From Cyprinodon diabolis (taxonomy: Eukaryota; Chordata; Actinopteri; Cyprinodontiformes; Cyprinodontidae): a DNA stretch of 64,000 nucleotides. Location: the NCBI GenBank assembly GCA_030533445.1, contig CM060068.1, forward strand, positions 32,831,510-32,895,509, in the 5' to 3' direction. Made by a program: the position numbers and the translations under genes. A model generated the notes under the pieces. It was not told where the DNA came from, made no database searches, and saw nothing but the letters and a program-made list of their open reading frames with translations. Below, piece by piece: positions 47,241-59,560 of this stretch (within the stretch, counting starts at the first letter, position 1; each line of letters begins with the position of its first letter).

Positions 47241-48873
47241 TATGCTAATGTATCATGTGCCTCATTCACTTACTACATCAGCTTCTTCCTGTGCTGAACA
47301 GCCTGTTGATTTTATTTGGACTCGCTAATGGCTATGGGTTGAAGCCCAACTTTTGCACTCTTTAGCCAAAAACACAGAAAATTTAATTCAGAGTCACATT
47401 TTTTGGTTCATTTTTAAGAACCCATTTGATGTTTCTTGAGTTTTGTTTTGTGTGTATTTGTCAGTGTTTGTGTAACCAAATTGTTTTATGTCTGATCAGC
47501 TGGTTTTGGTTGGTGTGAAATACAAAGTGAAATGGCTGTGTCTAATTTAGAAAGCTGATGCGTTGTTTTTCTATCAGCCCTTTTTTTCTATAATTTCTAA
47601 AAGTAAACCGTTGGTGTTGAACTTTCAGGAACCCAGCAAGAACATTCTGAGGATGTAATATCACTAATCCAGAACTTGTTTCATGTGTTTTCTTGTTCGG
47701 TGTGAGCCCACAGAACGTAAAACAATAAATCATGTACAAACAAGCAAAGGTAACATGCATTTACTATTGCATACTGCTTTTTGTTTTATCCTATAGCGGT
47801 CCTTAATACTTATATAGACCCACCATTTTTTTTGTTATTACCCTTCACTGTGGTGAGTGTTACAATCTGTGAATTCCCATCCTTAATCTACCTCAATTAA
47901 CTCCTTTCAGTGTTCATAACTATTTAACGAGCAATGTTTTAACAGCAACGTCTTCTCATATTGAGTATTTGGATGCCCAACCTTTGCCTTGGGTCTTTAA
48001 ACCCCACACCATGCTCCATAGTTTATGTAATTGGTAATGGCTGTTGTGCAACTCTTCACTATCTTTTGAATTAATAATTTTTTCTCATGTATTTGACAGG
48101 ATAATGGAAAAACAATAAACTGTTAATTGTTAAGATACATTTTCTGCAGTTATTACGGAGATTTAGCTGGACTTTGAGAACAGTGAAATCACATTAAACC
48201 AAAACAAAGACTTTAAAAAAAATTTCTCTTGTATACAGTGTGAGAAAGATGCCTTACACGTTTTAAATATATTTTCTTGATTCTTAGTTATTATTCCAGC
48301 TGAAATACTGTATATATTGTATGGTACTAAAATGGCTGTTCAAAAACACTTTTCTAATCATCATCACAAGAATGCATGTTCACTTGGTAGCCTTCCCAAT
48401 GGCCTTCTTCACCAGCAGCCCACTGATTGAATTGGAACAACACCTTCTTGAGGAGTGTTTTAGTGAATAATGTCCATTAAAGGTTTTGCAGCTTCCAACA
48501 ATCTAATTTAAAACGAATAAGTGCCATCATTCACTGTCTGTATAAAAATGTATCTATGGAACTCATCTAGAAATCAGAGATGATATAAAACCAAACAGGG
48601 AGAATAACCAGTATAGAAAAATTATAATAAGCATCAATAAACAGCTTGGATTTATTCAAACTTAATTTGGTTTCAACAATTGAAACACTTTATGTTTTCA
48701 TGTATGAAGCCCAGATACCTTTAATTTAAATATTTTTTGAGAGCTTAAAACTTAGATACAGTTTAGCCTTAAATAAAGAATATGAATTGTTTTTTTTTAC
48801 TGTGTGTGCTATTAGCAGTTTGGTAGTTGCTGTGAAAAAAAGAGACAGTTAAAAGGTAATAACAATATTATCA

Positions 48874-48942
48874 GATGGATGGATGGATGGATGGATGGAT
48901 GGATGGATGGATGGATGGATGGATGGATGGATGGATGGATGG
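48874..48942. repeat. (GATG)n tandem array
   Basis: About 17 perfect GATG units (69 bp). Tandem GATG is the typical 3' tail of Rex3-type LINEs in fish, and the neighbouring sequence should be examined for a lost element, but no LINE text borders it here. The frames of repeated MDGW or HPSI residues across it are artefacts. Confidence 0.9.
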
Positions 48943-49993
48943 GGCAACTGATCTTTTGCGTAGTTCTTCTAAAAACCTTTCGACACCTATCCTTGAGTCT
49001 AGATTTCAAGTGTTCTTATCAAAGAACACGTTAAATCTGAAAACATGTTGGAAGAGAGACATTTTGACCATAAGGACAGGGCTTTGTAATGTTAGCTTTG
49101 ATTGTCCTGCCAAGTCTCCAACAACAATGGAGCGAATAATCTTTTATGCTACCTTAAAGGCTTTATAAGATATTAAGCAGTTGGTAAAGTTAGCAAGAAT
49201 ATAACAATCTAGTGTCTCATGTGTTTCATAAAGTTATCAATTTTCTTGTATTTTTATAATTAGAATTGGTTGTAATTTATGTATAACTCATTTTTATTTT
49301 ATATTTTTTATTTTTGTTGTAACAGTTAAGCTTCATGGATTTTTGGCCAGTCATAAGTTTGATTTCACATTTTTCTACTAGGATATTGTACATGAAGTGA
49401 GTGTCATATATTGTTTTGATAGGCACCAAATCCTGAAAATTTCATTTTGTTTCAATTTAATGAATATCTGATGCATTACACACAAGTTTCAGCCAAAACA
49501 TATACAAATGTAACATTACATATCTTATAAGAGTAATATATATCCTTTTCATTTGGGTTGCTTGCTTTAGAATCATCCCCTAGAAACCAGAACTTTTACA
49601 GTTATGCTAAAGCCCTTTAATTAATTATAGTCGGCATATTCTTTTTACTATTATTGTAAACATTTTGCTTTAGGTTTTATCTTCTCACATATATATATAT
49701 GGGAAAATGGAAGCTGGAAGCAAGGAAAGTAAGCTTACATTTCAAGTCTTACCGATGGATCACAGTCATTGTTTCTACACTGACACACACACAAACTTGT
49801 ATTACGAGATCATTAATTAACCACCTCTAGGTATAGGTGTAGTTATTAATCATCTTTTTGCTTTAATAGAGGATAGTTTTCTTCATTTCTGCTCAGACTT
49901 GGCCAATAAAAATATTTAAAATAAACTCATTAATTTTCCTCATATAAGAAATGATGAGATCTGATCTAATAAAAAACATTTCTGTTTTTCTAG

Positions 49994-50110
49994 GTCAGTG
50001 TCTTTGTGGACAGTGTATTTGCCACCCACCAGGGGACAGTCGCATTCATGGCAAAAACTGCGAGTGTGATGACCGTCAGTGTGAGGACATGGAGGGAGAG
50101 GTCTGTGGAG
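49994..50110 (+). CDS. itgbl1: itgbl1 exon with I-EGF 7
   Basis: Codes for (G)[19 protein letters not shown], then [19 protein letters not shown]. Eight cysteines and the CECDDR.CED block of the alternate module type, much like human repeat seven with its YPPGDRR..GK.CECDDR. Acceptor TTTTTCTAG, donor GTGAGA at 50111. The length is 117 bases, phase 1 at both ends. The in-frame ATG at 49951 lies in the intron and is not a start. Confidence 0.95.
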
Positions 50111-51434
50111 GTGAGAGCACAAACAATAAAAGCGCACGCACACAGACACAAAAGTAGAAATCAGATGTGTGAGCTCATTCAGGTCCCTGTGCCTTAATTC
50201 TGTTTAAGATGCAAGATTTTGTTGTAACTCAGACTCTGGGGCAGTGGGAGTAGAAATTACAAATTTTGGCAAAAACATATAATTTATATTCCTACATTCA
50301 AGAGCTTCTTGTGTCCCCACTTTTAATCCAAAATAGAAAAAAAATGGCTGACATAATAATGCCATAATTGGAGCAGAATTAGAAATACAATTATTTGTGT
50401 CCTAAGCCTGCTATGAATTGAGAGCCTCTTTGATGTGAACATAGATTTTAGATCTACATAAAAATGACAGAAATGAGTAAAGTCGTGTTGACATTCTTGG
50501 TATGAGTTTTTAGTCAATAGATAAGACGAAATAATTTGATAAATAAAAAAGACCACATTATGACCATTGAAAAATAAAACAGCTTATTTAGGCCTAAAAA
50601 TACTTCTTTTTCTATGTATAGATGAAGTGCCTTGCAAAAATATTCAAACCAGTTAAACCTTTAGATTTTTTATTTATTTATGCAATTGGGATATAAAGAA
50701 ATAAAGAAAAGGCTAGACTACTTCCACATTTTTTCACTAAATAAAATTGTTGATAGAGCATATGCGTTAAATTCTTAAGCTCTAAAACCCATTTAAAACA
50801 TCTGGTGCAACTCATTGAGTGCAGAAGGCAGAAACTACCAAATACAGTAGCAGCCATTCAAAATGGCCCTTCCCAGTCAAATGCTGGTTGATTGGCAGCC
50901 CACCTCCCTGCAACTCCCCTGGAGTGACCCTCTCTTGCATATTTTTTACTCTGACTCCACCTTTCACTGAATTACAAGTTCTGACCAGGAGATAATGCTT
51001 CTCTTTAGATCTTAATGTCATCAAATCAAGACAGAAATAATATTTTAGTACAAATATTGATGTTTAAAAAGTAATTGAAGGGGGACCAGCCAAGGACCAG
51101 CAAGGGTCCATCAAGGAAAGTGGGGAAATGTTGAATGGCTACTACTGTAGATCCCATTTTTGAATAATTCAATCTCTATAAATACTACTGACCTGTGAAA
51201 GCTCAGCAAACACAACAAAAAAAGTGTCTAATATGTGGAGAATGTTATTGTTATTGGCTTATAACACCCGATAGACCGACTTAGTCCTGCAAGTGGTTGT
51301 ACAGAGTATTACCTCAAGCAGAGCTAAATAAAAATACACCTTAAAATTCCCTAATTTGTTTGTAGGTTGTAAGTTTCGAAAACTATATTTAAAACTTTGC
51401 CCCTTAATAGTACAGTAAATAGACTGAATTTACA

Positions 51435-51861
51435 TATTGTTCTAGTTTTCCCCTTTTGGGACTCTTGAGTTTTTAATTTTCAGTTATTCTGTTTTATTGA
51501 TCTTTGGTTTATTTTCCATTCTATTCAAGCAGTCTTTAGTTACTCTCTGTTGCTCCCTTGTGTTGTTTTCTTTCCCCTTGGCTTCCTTCTAGCTAGTTCC
51601 ACTCACACCTGCTCCTTATTCAGCTCATTAGCTCATCCTTTGTTCTGTTCCCCTTATATACACCACCTCTGCAGTCACCTAGTGCTGCTTCCATGTTGTT
51701 GTTTTGCTGCTTCCTCATTTCTGGCTCCCCTCATGAGTTTGCCCCTTAATTTTTGGGTTTTTTTGGTTCTTTGGATTTTTGCCTCATTTGCCTTATTAAA
51801 TCTTCAAGACTCACCCCTGCCTCCTGATCTCTGCATTTGAGTCCTCCCAACCGTGAGACAT
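51435..51861 (+). repeat. Dispersed-type repeat, plus-orientation relative of 2393-2742
   Basis: C/T-rich text with TTACTCTCTGTTGCTCCCTTG, TTATTAAATCTTCAAGACTC and TCTGCATTTGAGTCCTCCCA, ending GAGACA. The corresponding words occur in the same order on the minus strand of 2393-2742 (GTTACTCTCTGTTTCCCCC, AATAAATCTGAAG, TCTGCATTTGGGTCCTC). These shared words at two places in the window make this a genuine repeat family. Confidence 0.55.
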
Positions 51862-53517
51862 ACTGCTTTAAAGGAAAGGAAAACAAATTGTTTATTTAAT
51901 TAAAGCCCCTTTTTTTGCAATGTTGCAGAATCATTTAAAGAAATTATGTCTTTGTTATGCTTATTTTAATTCTTTATCATCAGTTCATGTATTTGTTGCA
52001 CTGAACCCCTGCAAAAGGTGTCCATCCATAAGTGCTAGACCACTCTGCTCTTTCTTAGGAAGACAGGTGCACATTGACTGAACAGAGCTTGGTTGTCAAA
52101 CCTTTAAAGCTATGAAGTGCTCTCCCAAACTCACTGATTGAGGCAGTCATGCATGGTCTGAAGTAGTTGACAACCCACTTCGTCTAAGGTGGAGGCTTTC
52201 ATTTCTAATCTGCCACTAGCATTGTTGCCAATTTACAGACATTCTCGGTTACCTTTTTAATTTGTTTTGGGTTCTGTTTGTTAAAAAAAAAACAAATTTC
52301 CTGTTAGGTTTAGCACAAACATCTCCCACAGTTCTTTTATGCATTGCTTTTAGGCAATATGATAAGAACTAATGAACAAGAAGAATATGAAGAATAAACT
52401 AACAAAGATTGTTAGCTTTTTTAACTGTTGGATTCATAGACTGTGATGTAATTAGCATAAACATGCTAAAACAAAGGTAGATATTTTTTGTTTTGTTTTT
52501 CTTCTACTCCTACTTAAAAAATACAGAATACAGAATTTCCACATAGATGAACATCACCAAAATACAAAATGTCGATTTGGGATGGAAATAGTAAAAAAAT
52601 GCTTTTAATTTATTTAATTTTAGTAGAAAAGTGTGCTTGGTGTCAAAGAAACCATTAACTGATTAAGTAAAACACATAACATAACAAATCAGTTGTTGGA
52701 CCAAAGATCAGAAGCTGAAACAGAAGCAGAATTTGAAAAGCAAAGTATAACGGAAAATGTTTCTGATAAGGGATCATCCTTTTTCAGCTAATTATATATT
52801 TTTCATTCAGCCCACAAAGTGACCTTTGCCTTCTTTTCATATTTAACTATACAAGTAAACTGGTTTAAAACTAATCCTTCATTTGAATATAAGTTACAAG
52901 TTTAGGCTTCCTACACATTTCCTGGAACCACTGATCTTTATACTTCTCAAACATCCTTACTTTATATTCAGATCAAAAAAAGAACATATTCCTGGAAGTA
53001 AAACTAAGTACATGAGAGAAAATATTGCGGCAATCTCTGTAGAGCAGGAGCAACTGTAAGATTCGTCCCAATTAAATATCTTCCTGGTCAGATTTTTCCT
53101 CTGGCATGAGAAAAGGGCAGCTTCAAAACCTCTATTTCACAACTTTGTTTTAAAGGACAAGCCACCAAAACCATATCAACTTCAAACTAGTATCAACCTT
53201 CTGCTACAAAAGGAAAAACCTAATAGCTCTTTGGAGGATAGCATTATTAGTAGGAGTGCCCTCAAAGTGTTTTCATCTTGGTATTAGGGTAAACCATGCT
53301 GTGCTGTGCAATGTTGCAAAGTTGTACAGGTTTCTGTTCAGTTTAGCATCTTTCAATCATCATGGTCTGGAAAGGGTAAGCTTTAATCTTTAAATTGTAG
53401 CTGCTCTTTACCACATTTGGTGGGTTTTTGGTAAGTATTCAATGCAAAATTCTATCAAAATATATGTCATAGTACGGTAGAAAATGTGTCATTTTTATAT
53501 TTGTAAAAATTCTCAGT

Positions 53518-54370
53518 CATCCAGGTCATGGTCAAGCTTACAAAAGTTCAGTCTAGGCAACTGGACGTGAAGTTTTCTAGAAGACGTATCACATCTCATC
53601 CAAGAGGCTTCTTCAGTTCTAACTAGTTGTGGGGAGCACTGAGATTAATAAACAATAGGTCTAACAAATAATTAGGGAGGCCCAATGCTGCTTTGATCCC
53701 TCCCACAGGATTTGACAATTAAGTCACATTGGGGGTGTTAATGGGCGTTAGGGAGTTCTGATGGGTCGTTAACTCCCTCGTCAAAGTGGTTTCGTTCAAA
53801 TGCTTCATTGAAGTGTGAGTCAGGTGGGGGCAGGTGGGAGGTGAATCCTCTGGGTAATGTTTCTAAAAGTGCCTTGCAGGTGACTGAAAGTTTATGTCTA
53901 AGACCATCTTCTCTGTTGAGAGATGGTTTTTTTCAGGTTAACAAATTTAGCTGAAACCATCTTTCTTTCTTTGTAAGAATATGTAGGTTGTTGTTGTCAA
54001 ACGAGTGTCCTTTAGTCTGCAGGTAGGTGAATGGCTGAGTCCTGTCCTACTGTAAGGAGTTGGCCCTCCTATGTTGAGCCATTTGCATGTGTAGCGTTTG
54101 CTTGGTATCTCCAATGTACAGGTCTGTGCACTCTTCACTACACCAAATGGCGTAAACCACTTTGTTGGTCTTGTTTCTTGGTGTCTTGTCTTTGGGGTGA
54201 GCCAGTTTTTGTCTCAGGGTGTTGCCAGTAACATATGATATGACAATGTTCTTTCTTCTGTTTTCTTCCTTCTCACCAGACCTCTTGCTGTTGGTTTTTA
54301 GAAAAGCCCATCTGAGATAAAAACAGTTCTTCATTTTTAATATAACTAATCCCTTTATTTGGGAATACAC
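53518..54370 (-). mobile_element. Second Penelope-like element fragment with GIY-YIG-type part
   Basis: The minus-strand frame 54370-54047 holds TGNTLRQKLAHPKDKTPRNK, then VVYAIWCSEECTDLYIGDTK and HMQMAQHRRAN. These are the HPKDKTPR linker, the VVY..CSEECTDLYIG motif of the GIY-YIG-like fold and its H.R...H continuation. The rest of the unit, on the plus strand, carries AGTCATCCAGGTCATGG near 53518, text I associate with the terminal region of the same elements. Stops and the truncated front show decay. It is better preserved than 46760-47240. Confidence 0.7.
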
Positions 54371-54476
54371 AATCTTTCAATCATGGTATAATCAGTTATG
54401 GTCAACTGTTAAACAAGTGTCCGTTTGGAATGATGACAAACAAATTGTAAATGCCCGAAATGCTATTACTTTAAGG

Positions 54477-55441
54477 TAGGGCTGGGCGATAATTCAATAA
54501 CGATATATATCGATCGATAGACGTGTGGCGCAATAGAAAAAAAGAGGGTCGATAAAAGTTTGATAAAAAAGCAGTTTTCCTTCCTTCTCATTGTAGCCTA
54601 GCATGTAGGTTTATGCTAGTCACTGCTTCCTCCCAACCAATCACAATCGCGGACCCAGGCATGGCGTCACAAAGCGCCGCCCTCTCAAACCACAACACAG
54701 AGCACATGAAGATGTCGCAGTAAGGAGAGGCGGAGGAAATTGTTCCAAAGAAGGGTTTTTGTAGTTCGCCAGTTTGGCAGTATTTCGGTCATGGCAAGTC
54801 GGACAAAAAACAAACCACAGTCATCTGTAAAATGTGTAGGGAACCAGTGAAAACGAAGTCTGATAACACAACCAACTTTTTTTTTTTTATCATCTCAGCC
54901 GCTCACACCCGCAGGAGTACGAGCTGTGTAGGCCTCGGCGCGGCTCTCCTCCGAGGAATCTTCGGGAATTTCGGGAAAATATATATATATATTCAGTTCT
55001 GGGCAGTTTCCCACGTAGTTCTAACAATTGAGAGAAAAATGCTGAGGGGCCAGCAACTTCAAAGTAATAACTCAGGTTAAAGCAGGAAACGGGGGCTGCG
55101 GCGGCAGTGGGGGGGCATTTTTTTATTTGTTATATTTATTTTGGTCACTTTTCTGGTCACTTTAGTTTATTCTTTGTCAGTATTTAATAACATAACCCAT
55201 GTCTCTTAAGTTATTTTTCTTTAAAAGAATTCTGTTATGGTTAAAAAAGTTGGTTAAATAAAGATTTAATTCGAAGTCTGTGTTTGTGTTTTTTATTAAA
55301 ATTAATTCATTTAGCAATATTATAAAAAGTCCAGGCAGAGCTGCACATAAAATATGGTTTCAAATCTTTTCAATAATTATCGATATCGATCAATATGCAT
55401 TTTTTTATCAATAAGCTTTTTTTCTATATCGCCCAGCCCTA
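54477..55441 (+). mobile_element. hAT element, 965 bp, internally deleted, with perfect 8-bp target duplication
   Basis: Ends TAGGGCTGGGCGATA (left) and TATATCGCCCAGCCCTA (right) are inverted repeats. The direct duplication CTTTAAGG at 54469-54476 and 55442-55449 is exact, the hallmark of hAT insertion. ATCGAT-rich sub-terminal text follows both ends. The unit is too short for a transposase of 600 or more residues, and only a zinc-finger start is left. The exact duplication points to a recent insertion. Confidence 0.85.
54766..54915 (+). pseudogene. BED-type zinc-finger remnant of a hAT transposase
   Basis: The plus strand reads QYFGHGKSDKKQTTVICKMC, then REPVKTKSDNTTNF, and after a T run (54877-54888) HLSRSHPQEYE. 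C-x2-C (ICKMC) and H-x4-H (HLSRSH) are the metal-binding pairs of a BED finger, the usual N-terminal DNA-binding domain of hAT transposases. The T run seems expanded and breaks the frame between the pairs, and no catalytic part follows. Confidence 0.7.
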
Positions 55442-57164
55442 CTTTAAGGGTTAATCTAAGTTACACAGGTGAAGACTTTTAAGCTTTGTCTTGATGTGGT
55501 AGTATTATGCAGAAAAAAGGAGAATGATAAAAGGATATGCTGAGAACTACAACTGTGGACTAGCTGTAAAGTATCGTAATACATTTTCTTATTACCACGA
55601 CCAACTGGACTGTAGATGTAATGCAGTGATTGTTTATCAGTCCTATTTGTAACCAAATACTGCATCCATATTGGCTTAAAGGAAGCTGAAACACAACAAT
55701 TAGTAATAGTGTTGCGTATGTATAGCAACAGAGAATATTATCTTCATGTAGCAATGTGGTCCTGTCACTTCCTCCGACTGATCATTGGTTCTTGCTACTT
55801 GATATCTACTTGTTGATATCCTTTAAAAAAAGTTCAATATTAGAATATTATTGAAAATATAAGATATTTATTTTATTCTTGTATCAGGTTTTTGGTTTTT
55901 TTTGCAGATGTACTAAACTAACACTGACTGAATGCAGCTGGTACAGAATGAAAACACTGATATTTTTCAATACTCTTGTGTAATTAGTTTTTGCATTGAT
56001 GCTGTGTTTGAAGTTTTATTACTCAGTCACAGTGTTGTTACACAATTAATAAAGGAGAAGGGTAGACAGATGTTTTTCAAACAGCACCCAAATGCTGCGG
56101 TGTTTTAAAATAATGTACTGAGTATTCCTAAAACACATGACCCTAAATCTGAAGTGAGGAACTGAATCATTTATGTGTTTTTTTTTATGACAACACTTCA
56201 TCTTCATTATACTGATGTAATTTTTCATGGCACAACTCTTTTTCTTTTTTGAATTTTTTCATAAAATTACAGATTTCAACAGGCAAACATGGTTACCCAT
56301 AAAAAAATATGCTTTACTTTGGGGGCTCCTAAAAGGCACACAGGTACCAAATGGCCAAAAGGACTGTAGGGTCTGGGCAAAAACTCAGGGGTGGTAGAAT
56401 TGTGAGATGCTGTGGAGAGAGACTTTCTTTTAGCTTTGTACTTTGTCCAATACTGAGTTATGGGGATTGCTGGTTCATCACTGTGGCAGAGGTTGCTTAC
56501 ATGTAATTCTTCTGTAGGGCAGGGTGTTCTGAGAATCAGGGCCTGTGAGATCTTGGAGCTTTTCACAGGAAGCAGAGATGGTGACACCCTCATTCCACCT
56601 ATCCGTGGTCCACAAACAGTACATGGTCATGCACAGGCAAGAAATATCCAGAATAAAGCAAGAATAAACAAGATTAGAGTCACTCAAGTTTCAGCAACAG
56701 CATATAAAAAAACACACACTGGATAAAGATAAAGCAAAGGCAGTGGTCAGAAACAAGGAGGGCCAAAATACAGGCAAACACTTGATTCATGAATCAGGGC
56801 TTTTTTGATCCTGCACCTCCTTAGATTGTATATCAGATCAGTGTGATTACAGACAGGTACAGAAGGCTGTCTACCACTGCTCAGAAAGGAAAGATCCTAA
56901 GTTCAGGAAGAGACTCGCACAAAAGTAGAAAACACACCAACACAATACACATCTATATTACCTGAAAATTACAGCTCGTAATATAAATAAGCACCTTTTC
57001 AGTCTTAAATCTTCTGTAACCTGGTTGCTGGAGGAGATAATGTTTTGATGGGAAATCCTACTTTTTTTGACCTATTTAATTTCATATTGTCTGTTTCAAC
57101 TTGTTTTCTGATTAGCATAGATCTTTTATGTTGCTGTCCTGGCCAAAAAGTATAATTATTTTCA

Positions 57165-57430
57165 ATTATAGATGGCCGCTCACACTGATCCTGGTTCTGC
57201 TGGAGGTTTCTTCCTGTTAAAAGGGAGTTTTTCCTCTCCACTGTCACTACAAGCATGCTTAGTGTGAAGGATTGCATATGAGTCAATGAGTCGATGCAAT
57301 CAACTGGTTTTCCTTAGATAGACAACTTTGAATCAATTTGACTGTATGATCTGGTTGAACTGTAAAGTGCCTTGAGATGACTTGTGTTGTTAATTGGCGC
57401 TATATAAATAAACTGAATTGAATTGATTTG
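57165..57430 (+). mobile_element. Retroelement 3' end with TGAATTGAATTGA tail, second plus copy
   Basis: Carries ATGGCCGCTCACACTGATCC, GCTGGAGGTTTCTTCCTG, AGTGCCTTGAGATGACTTG and GGCGCTATATAAATAAACTG, closely matching 34115-34560 from the same start to the TGAATTGAATTGA tail. The two copies differ at scattered single positions, which suggests they are moderately young. The front part present at 34115-34300 is replaced here by AT-rich text. Confidence 0.7.
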
Positions 57431-58409
57431 AATTACTCTCTGACATGTATCATTGAAACTTGACAGCTCATGTTTTAAGAAATAGTTGTCAAAAAATAAT
57501 TTGCATGCACTGAAGCAGAAAGAAATGTTTCTGTTAGCATGAAGTGTTAGAAGAATTGCTTGATCTTTGATTTATGATATACAAATGAACATTTCGATTG
57601 AATGCAATGTATCATTATTATTAGAATACTATATTAGAATTGTTGATTTTTTCAAATATAATTATTGTAACCATGTTACAAATATAATCTGAAGGGATTT
57701 TTTCATCTAAAGAACAAAAACTGTGTTCTTGTTCTATTTATACAATATATTTTTGGAGTCTCCTCTTTAATTTCTTTTTTTAATTTTGAGTCACGAAGAA
57801 GAGGTTCCATATTAAACATCTGTAAATTAGGTTTTACTTATGTCACAAAATTAGGACCCCCATCTTGCTTATGCATTTTATAGAATGTTTACTGTGTATC
57901 ACATGGGATTCACTGCAGTACCAGCATGTTAAAAAGATAGATAAGATGATACCTTAAAAAAAAATTAACAAGTGACAAACGTGAAGAACCGATATTTTTA
58001 ATCAAGAATACAATCAGATTCATAAAAGTTTCAATACCAAAGCTTATCTCCATTCACATCAATCTCTGCATTAGTTATGTTATCATCCATCATGGCTTCT
58101 AGGTCGACATATTTATATCTCGGCTCAAGCATACACAGCTGAACCCCTTGCAGCTTGAGCCCATATTCCAAACCCCTCAAAGCCTTGTTTAAATTTGGCT
58201 CCATCTGAATGTTATTTCTCAGGGAAACGTTTGTTAATTGGTTGATATTTCTACAGAATCTGAATTTGTAAAAAGTCGGTTGTCCGGCACATTATAATTA
58301 CTAAGGCTAACAACTAAAGCCAGCAAACCAGCTTCAATCTAATTAATTTCCCTTTTTTTTTGTCTTCTCAGTTTTTTTACCACACTTTATGCAGGCAATT
58401 GTCAATCAG

Positions 58410-58800
58410 TTCAGTTCAGGTTATTTATAAAATGACAAATGACACCAAGTCACCTCAAGGCATGTTACAGAAAAAGATATTTCAGTCCAATTCTAAAGGC
58501 AGATTCCAGGTCAGTTATACGCATTAAATTGCGTTAAATTCATTATTTAAATTGGGTAAAAGTTTGTTTTATCTAAGGAAACCCAACCAATTGACCTAAG
58601 TGAATGACTTTCAGAATTTGCTCCTCTTGGGAGTCAATGCAGCAACAGTTGACAGTTGCGTGCATCTATCTGTCTGCTTTGCAGCAATCCCCCATATTGA
58701 GAGTGGATCTAGTGACAGTCAGAAGAAACAAATCTTTTTTTACAGCAAAAAGCTTCAGGTGAAACAAGCTCAGTGTGAGCCATCATCTGCAACAACCTAC
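58410..58800 (-). mobile_element. Remnant of the TGAATTGA-tailed retroelement, reverse orientation
   Basis: CAGTTCAGGTTATTTATAAA, CCAAGTCACCTCAAGGCATG and, at the other end, AAACAAGCTCAGTGTGAGCC with CATCATCTGC are the reverse complements, in reversed order, of the tail, AGTGCCTTGAGATGAC and GGCCGCTCACACTGAGCC blocks in the plus copies. It is the most diverged of the four copies. Confidence 0.5.
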
Positions 58801-58869
58801 CAGGGGTTTGAGAAAAAAAGAGCACAGACACAACTAAAACAGAGCAGCCCTGATCCATTGGTACTTTCT

Positions 58870-59560
58870 AGATGAAAGAATTGTTTATTTTGTTTATTGT
58901 TTATAATTATTTCTAAATCTAAATTGCTAAAATACCATGATTTAATAGAATACCAAATTGCAGTATTCATGTTCAAAGTAAGACATAGCCTATTGCCTGG
59001 GAATTTCCAAAAGATGTTCTCTGAAAGGGAGGGAGGGTACGATTTAATGGGAAGGGGAAATTTTAAGACTAATAGATGTAGAACAACAAGAAAAAGATTC
59101 TGTTTATCAATTTGCGGAGTTAAATTGTGGAACAAACTAAATGAGAACCTAAAGCAATGCCCAAACATATTCCTTTTCAAAAAAAAGTACAGAGAAATTA
59201 TTATCAAAAGGTATAGAGAAGCATTGTAGAAAGTTTTGTTTGTGTTTTTTGTTTTGTTAATTTGTATATATGTCTGACGGTATATGTGTATACATATTTA
59301 TGTATGTATGTAGGTATGTATTCATATGGATATATATAGCAACATAATTATAAATATTGTAAATTAAAGAAATACAAGAATTAAAGGGGTAGGAGTACAT
59401 AAGTTTTCCTTCTTCCTATTCCTTTTCGCCCATGTAATAGAGGTATATTAATTTAGGAAAGAAGGGTACCTTGTTTGTTGTTTTTCTCTCCAATGTTTTT
59501 AAACATTATTTTATTGTTTTTTTGTTTTTCTCTTGCATGTTCGAAATAAAGAATAAAAAA
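58870..59560 (+). mobile_element. LINE 3' end with reverse-transcriptase C-terminal frame
   Basis: The 110-codon frame 58897-59229 reads KLLKYHDLIEYQIAVFMFKV, then RHSLLPGNFQKMFSEREGGY, and CGVKLWNKLNENLKQCPNI...FKKKYREIII, ending in a stop. The order LLK..DL...Q...F...., F..R....Y.LR, GVKLWN.L...I and FKKKYK is the usual C-terminal tail of a fish LINE family. The unit ends with TTCGAAATAAAGAATAAA and an A run at 59553-59562, a normal retroposed 3' end. The front is missing (5' truncation). Confidence 0.7.

Larger units (their letters stand above)
38430..49993 (+). other. itgbl1 intron of 11.6 kb
   Basis: GT-AG intron (donor GTATTC, acceptor TTTTTCTAG). It holds a 2-kb element with inverted ends (39048-41056), repeat copies around a Tc1 remnant (43583-44770), a Penelope-like fragment (46760-47240) and a GATG array (48874-48942). 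38430-39040, 41060-43580, 44780-46750 (44850-45150 is locally GC-richer), 47240-48870 and 48950-49990 show no supported feature. Confidence 0.8.

Noticed and set aside
48874..48942. CRISPR-like or functional satellite array
   Set aside because: Four-base units without spacers; a simple microsatellite in a vertebrate genome.
48812..49168. Frames with MDGW or HPSI tandem residues
   Set aside because: Direct translation of the GATG array; no coding evidence beyond the repeat.
51550..51840. 96-codon hydrophobic frame
   Set aside because: Part of the repeat at 51435-51861; the hydrophobic character stems from T/C-rich sequence.
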